Assembly (NCBI RefSeq): GCF_051020955.1
Contig: NC_135015.1
Coordinates: forward strand, 6,583,616 to 6,647,615
Length of the DNA: 64,000 nucleotides
Source: Megalopta genalis
Taxonomy: Eukaryota > Arthropoda > Insecta > Hymenoptera > Halictidae
Direction: 5' to 3'
Below the pieces are notes generated by a model. That model worked only from the letters and a program-made list of their open reading frames with translations, was not told where the DNA came from and made no database searches. Numbering within the stretch: the first letter of the stretch is position 1; each line of letters starts with the position of its first letter. This document shows, one piece after another, positions 61,535 to 64,000 of the stretch. Both the position numbers and the translations under genes were made by a program.

Positions 61535-61831
61535 CTAAAACGATTGAGGGAGGACGCTGCGGCCAGTCGGCGATGTCCCCGGCCATGAGCTGCTCGGGAT
61601 TTTAGACTTAGCAAGCAAAGCTGCGCAAACGTCTTCCCCGATTTTGTTGAACATTTTCAGGCATCTTGAACAGCCCGAAGTAAGGAACATCGTGAATTTC
61701 TTTTTATCGAAATTCAATTTCGTGAAACTGCCCTTTGGATATTGACATCTGTGATCACGGTTAAGGGTTGGGGCTGAAAGTGCCGATATCGAGATAGTCA
61801 TAAACAGTCGAGCAAGTAACAAGCTTAGCAA
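61535..61831 (-). CDS. candidate coding segment, strand unresolved
   Basis: The minus strand has a 98-codon frame whose start region is hydrophobic (LSLLLARLF, then MTISISALSAP) like a signal peptide. It continues with four spaced cysteines (RCQY, SGCSRC, DVCA). The plus strand of the same DNA is also open to 61751 and reads ILDLASKAAQTSSPILLN and EQPEVRNIVNFFLS, with a donor-like GAA then GTAAGG at about 61680. The codon phases coincide, so one is the mirror of the other. I cannot tell which is real, or whether either is. Confidence 0.25.
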   Translation of the reverse strand: MLSLLLARLFMTISISALSAPTLNRDHRCQYPKGSFTKLNFDKKKFTMFLTSGCSRCLKMFNKIGEDVCAALLAKSKIPSSSWPGTSPTGRSVLPQSF

Positions 61832-62581
61832 ACGTAAAGCATAATAATTGTACTTTTTTACTGAATTGTCGAGCTCGAGAAGTAATTAGAATGTGTTATT
61901 TATTTGGGCCTTTCGCCAATCTTATTACACTGTGTGCTTGGATTAATAAATTAATTCCATCATTTTCTAGGAGAGACTTTATAAGCTCAGCAACTTTAAA
62001 GTAATAAACGTTTGGCTTGGAAGGTTCGGTGTCAAAGACAAAAGACGTAATATGAATGAAAGCCTTGTGCACGTTACTGTGTGAAACAATAGGGCAGTGA
62101 TTATTTCATAGCAAGTAAAGTAACATAACCGAGGTAACTACCCTTATTTTAAGTTTCACCTCTTTAATGATATTAAACAGAAAATATACTGTGAAATAAT
62201 CTCATAAATGCTACACACGCTCATCTTGGAATGTCACGTATAGTGAATAGCGCGATGCACAACCAACATAACGTGAACGAAACAATGGAATGTGCAATGA
62301 CACTCTTTCGTTTATAACTGTAGATAATTTTTAGAGTTTAAGCCCATACAAAAGTAGGTGTCATTTGTTTTTCAATGATGTGAAGCTCGCAGTGTTTCTA
62401 TTAAAATTGTGCAATATTCCTTATTAAAGTCTGTACAAGAATCGAGAGACTGCGCGATATAATAACCGAAACTGTTGAACTCTAAGCGATCGTTCGACCG
62501 TTTCCATTTACTTCATTCGGTTGTTCCGAGTTCGCGCGAGATTAGCCAAAGCGTACACAGATACTGTTCTTCCTTGTTTAA

Positions 62582-62726
62582 TAGGAACGCGAACATGGCT
62601 GGTAGTAAATCCTATCTGCATAGGAAATTTGAAGCTCTACTTCTGTTTAGAGGGTTTCCATTTACAGACCACCGTCTTCGGCAGCGAAATCGTTCTAGCA
62701 CGGGGCGTTGTTCGGCCCGTGATTGA
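62582..62726 (+). CDS. candidate 5' coding exon with strong start context, doubtful
   Basis: A good 3' splice site (CTGTTCTTCCTTGTTTAATAG) is followed by GAACGCGAACATGG, an excellent start context. The frame reads MAGSKSYLHRKFEALLLFRG and stops at 62726. A donor-like G then GTAGTAA right after ATGGCTG would leave phase 1, which matches the phase required by the exon at 63753. That splice is only a hypothesis; the donor is weak. Confidence 0.2.
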
Positions 62727-62926
62727 ACATTATATTTGTTGAAAAGTCTTTTTACACATTTTATGAAAATTCCATTCCCTCGAGTACTTAATCCGACGAT
62801 TCATAGACTTCTTTCAGTGTGGACACTTATCTTTGGTTATAAAGGGTGTCCCAAAATTCACGCAAGAAATACTTTTGATAGAAAAAACACAGATTTATAA
62901 TTAAAAATTGTAAATTTTTTATTGAT

Positions 62927-63553
62927 TTATATAGTATACAGTATACGCACTCTTTTGTTGAAATTTTCCATGATTGTTTTGCATAAATGTGGCTGAATTT
63001 CGTTGATACAACGCTCAATTTCCTCCTTCAAGGCGTGGGTGGTCGTGGGCTTGTTGACATAAACCTTAGACTTCAAAAAACCCCAAAGAAAAGAATCCAA
63101 CGGCGTTAAATCGCATGATCTGGGCGGCCAATTCTGATCACCAAAACGGGAAATTACACGACCAGGAAATGACTCATGCAGTAATTGAATTGTTTCTCGG
63201 GCTGTATGGCATGTGGCACCGTCTTGTTGAAACCACATGCCGTCCACATCCATGTCTTGCAATTTTGGCAGAAAAAACTGGATTATCATGTCGCGATAGC
63301 GAGCACCATTAACCGTTATTGTCTGACCAGCTGCATTTTCGAAGAAGAATGGTCCGATGATGCCTCCAACCCAAAATCCGCACCAAACAGTGACACGTTG
63401 TGGATGCATTTGTTTCTCAACAATCACTTGTGGATTTTCTGAACCCCAAATGCGACAATTTTGTCGATTAACAAAGCCATCAAGATGAAAATGAGCCTCA
63501 TCGCCGACCATATTTTGTACGGAAATTGCGAACTGTTGCTGCAAAACTTTCAT
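62927..63553 (-). pseudogene. mariner-like transposase, catalytic domain (N-terminal domain deleted)
   Basis: The 208-residue frame covers the DDE/D integrase-like fold. The three candidate metal-binding aspartates are present: D18 in VGDEAHFHL, D111 in FQQDGATCHTA and D148 in RSCDLTPLD. There are 36 residues between the second and third, so this is not a classical DD34D mariner. Other family blocks are NCRIWGSENPQ, RVTVWCGFW and FLWGFLKSKVY. The first residues up to about 15 are an out-of-frame reading of the N-terminal domain. The helix-turn-helix DNA-binding domain is missing, so the product should not bind the terminal repeats. It encodes no known host function. Confidence 0.85.
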
Positions 63554-63611
63554 TATTTACAAAATATTGCTCAACAATAAAAATGCGTTGTTCTTTTGTG
63601 TAGCGCTCCAT
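63498..63611 (-). pseudogene. mariner-like transposase N-terminus (start of helix-turn-helix region)
   Basis: The original start is ATG at 63611-63609, followed by MERYTKEQRIFIVEQYF and, further on, VRNFRTKYG, the usual opening of the first helix-turn-helix of this family. The frame meets TGA at 63498-63500 just after KYGRR. There it overlaps, in another frame, the VGDEAHF catalytic motif. The junction at about 63505-63520 therefore marks both the internal deletion and the frameshift. Confidence 0.75.
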
Positions 63612-63752
63612 TTTTAATAACCCTGAACTGTCAGCTGTCACGCTGTATTTTTTTTGGGGTTGACAACACTTTACCGCACAAATGGCGCAAAATTCAAATC
63701 TTGCGTGAATTTTGTGACACCCTTTATTTGTTTATATTATATTATCTATCAG

Positions 63753-64000
63753 TGTTGTTAAAGATTGCTTTTGATTCTTTGCGAGACTATAAATCTTTAT
63801 TAACAGTTCCTCAAGAAAATAAAGAGTCGCAACGAACTTATAATGCGCACAACTATCCGCAGCTCGACGATACTCAAAAGTACAGTGATCGACGAAGAAA
63901 ATCCTCGATACAATCTGCGGAAACGAAACACCGATCCAGCAGTAAAAAGGCGAAGGATTCTAAGTACACTCGCCCAGTTCTTAATAGTCTGCTAAATGTC
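63753..64000 (+). CDS. coding exon of an unidentified gene, running off the window
   Basis: A 3' splice site (TTTATATTATATTATCTATCAG) ends at 63752. From there two bases complete a codon and 82 codons stay open to the window edge, reading LLKIAFDSLRDYKSLLTV, then a polar stretch (PQENKESQRTYNAHNYPQ), a basic serine-rich part (YSDRRRKSS, KHRSSSKKAKDSK) and YTRPVLNSLLNV. There is no in-frame ATG, so upstream exons are expected on the plus strand. Composition suggests a disordered, perhaps nuclear, protein segment; no family is recognised. The mariner-like element ends 28 bases upstream of the exon, inside the presumed intron. Confidence 0.6.

Larger units (their letters stand above)
62842..63724 (-). 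mobile_element. mariner-like element, 883 bp, internally deleted
   Basis: TA target duplication at 62840-62841 and 63725-63726. The 25-bp terminal inverted repeats (62842-62866 and 63700-63724) match at 24 of 25 positions, starting AAGGGTGTC and ending AATTCACGCAAG. The interior carries two pieces of a Tc1/mariner-superfamily transposase on the minus strand, in different frames: a 37-codon N-terminus (63498-63611) and a 208-codon catalytic part (62927-63553). Autonomous relatives are about 1.3 kb, so roughly 0.4 kb has been lost. The near-perfect ends imply recent activity. Confidence 0.9.

Noticed and set aside
1..64000. CRISPR array, operon or bacterial defence system
   Set aside because: No regularly spaced identical repeats with unique spacers, no tightly packed genes and no ribosome-binding patterns; the sequence is eukaryotic.

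Overview
The window reads as nuclear DNA of an insect, most likely a hymenopteran (bee or ant). This is an inference from three things: strong alternation of AT-rich and CpG-rich stretches with abundant TCG/CGA words, long stretches with no open gene, and a dense population of short piggyBac-like (TTAA-flanked), mariner-like and foldback elements plus a tRNA-derived SINE. There is no prokaryotic gene organisation. Most short open frames here are chance frames or shadows.

Layout. 0-1.1 kb: the end of one TTAA element, then a piggyBac-like element (382-1055) with a transposase N-terminus remnant. 2.4-3.8 kb: TTATTCG-rich tandem repeats, an LTR-like block and a 282-bp piggyBac-type miniature element (3440-3721). 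3.8-6.6 kb: complex tandem repeats (GATCGCG-rich array, a recent 245-bp duplication, AGCCR pentamers, a 260-bp duplication, a GAT microsatellite, a TTAAG minisatellite). 7.8-8.5 kb: a 234-bp inverted-repeat element and a dispersed repeat. 10.3-11.2 kb: a candidate two-exon 3' end of a minus-strand gene. 13.6-14.05 kb: a foldback element. 16.2-16.6 kb: a SINE split by a TTAA element. 22.1-24.9 kb: a CpG-rich, promoter-like block. 36.0-37.3 kb: a foldback element, an intact SINE copy and the first of three copies of a roughly 200-bp palindromic element (others at 46.05 and 53.18 kb). 48.96-49.39 kb: two adjacent long hairpins with the same 56-bp loop but unrelated stems, the most unusual structure found. 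54.2-55.5 kb: a TTAA element and a long AGCCR array. 60.8-64 kb: candidate exons, an internally deleted mariner-like element (62842-63724), and, 28 bp beyond it, a convincing plus-strand exon that runs off the window.

No host gene could be named. Protein-coding content is limited to transposase remnants and a few candidate exons judged from splice signals and codon character alone. The genomic theme is non-autonomous transposons: several insertions can be read at base resolution because target duplications, and in one case an empty site, are preserved.
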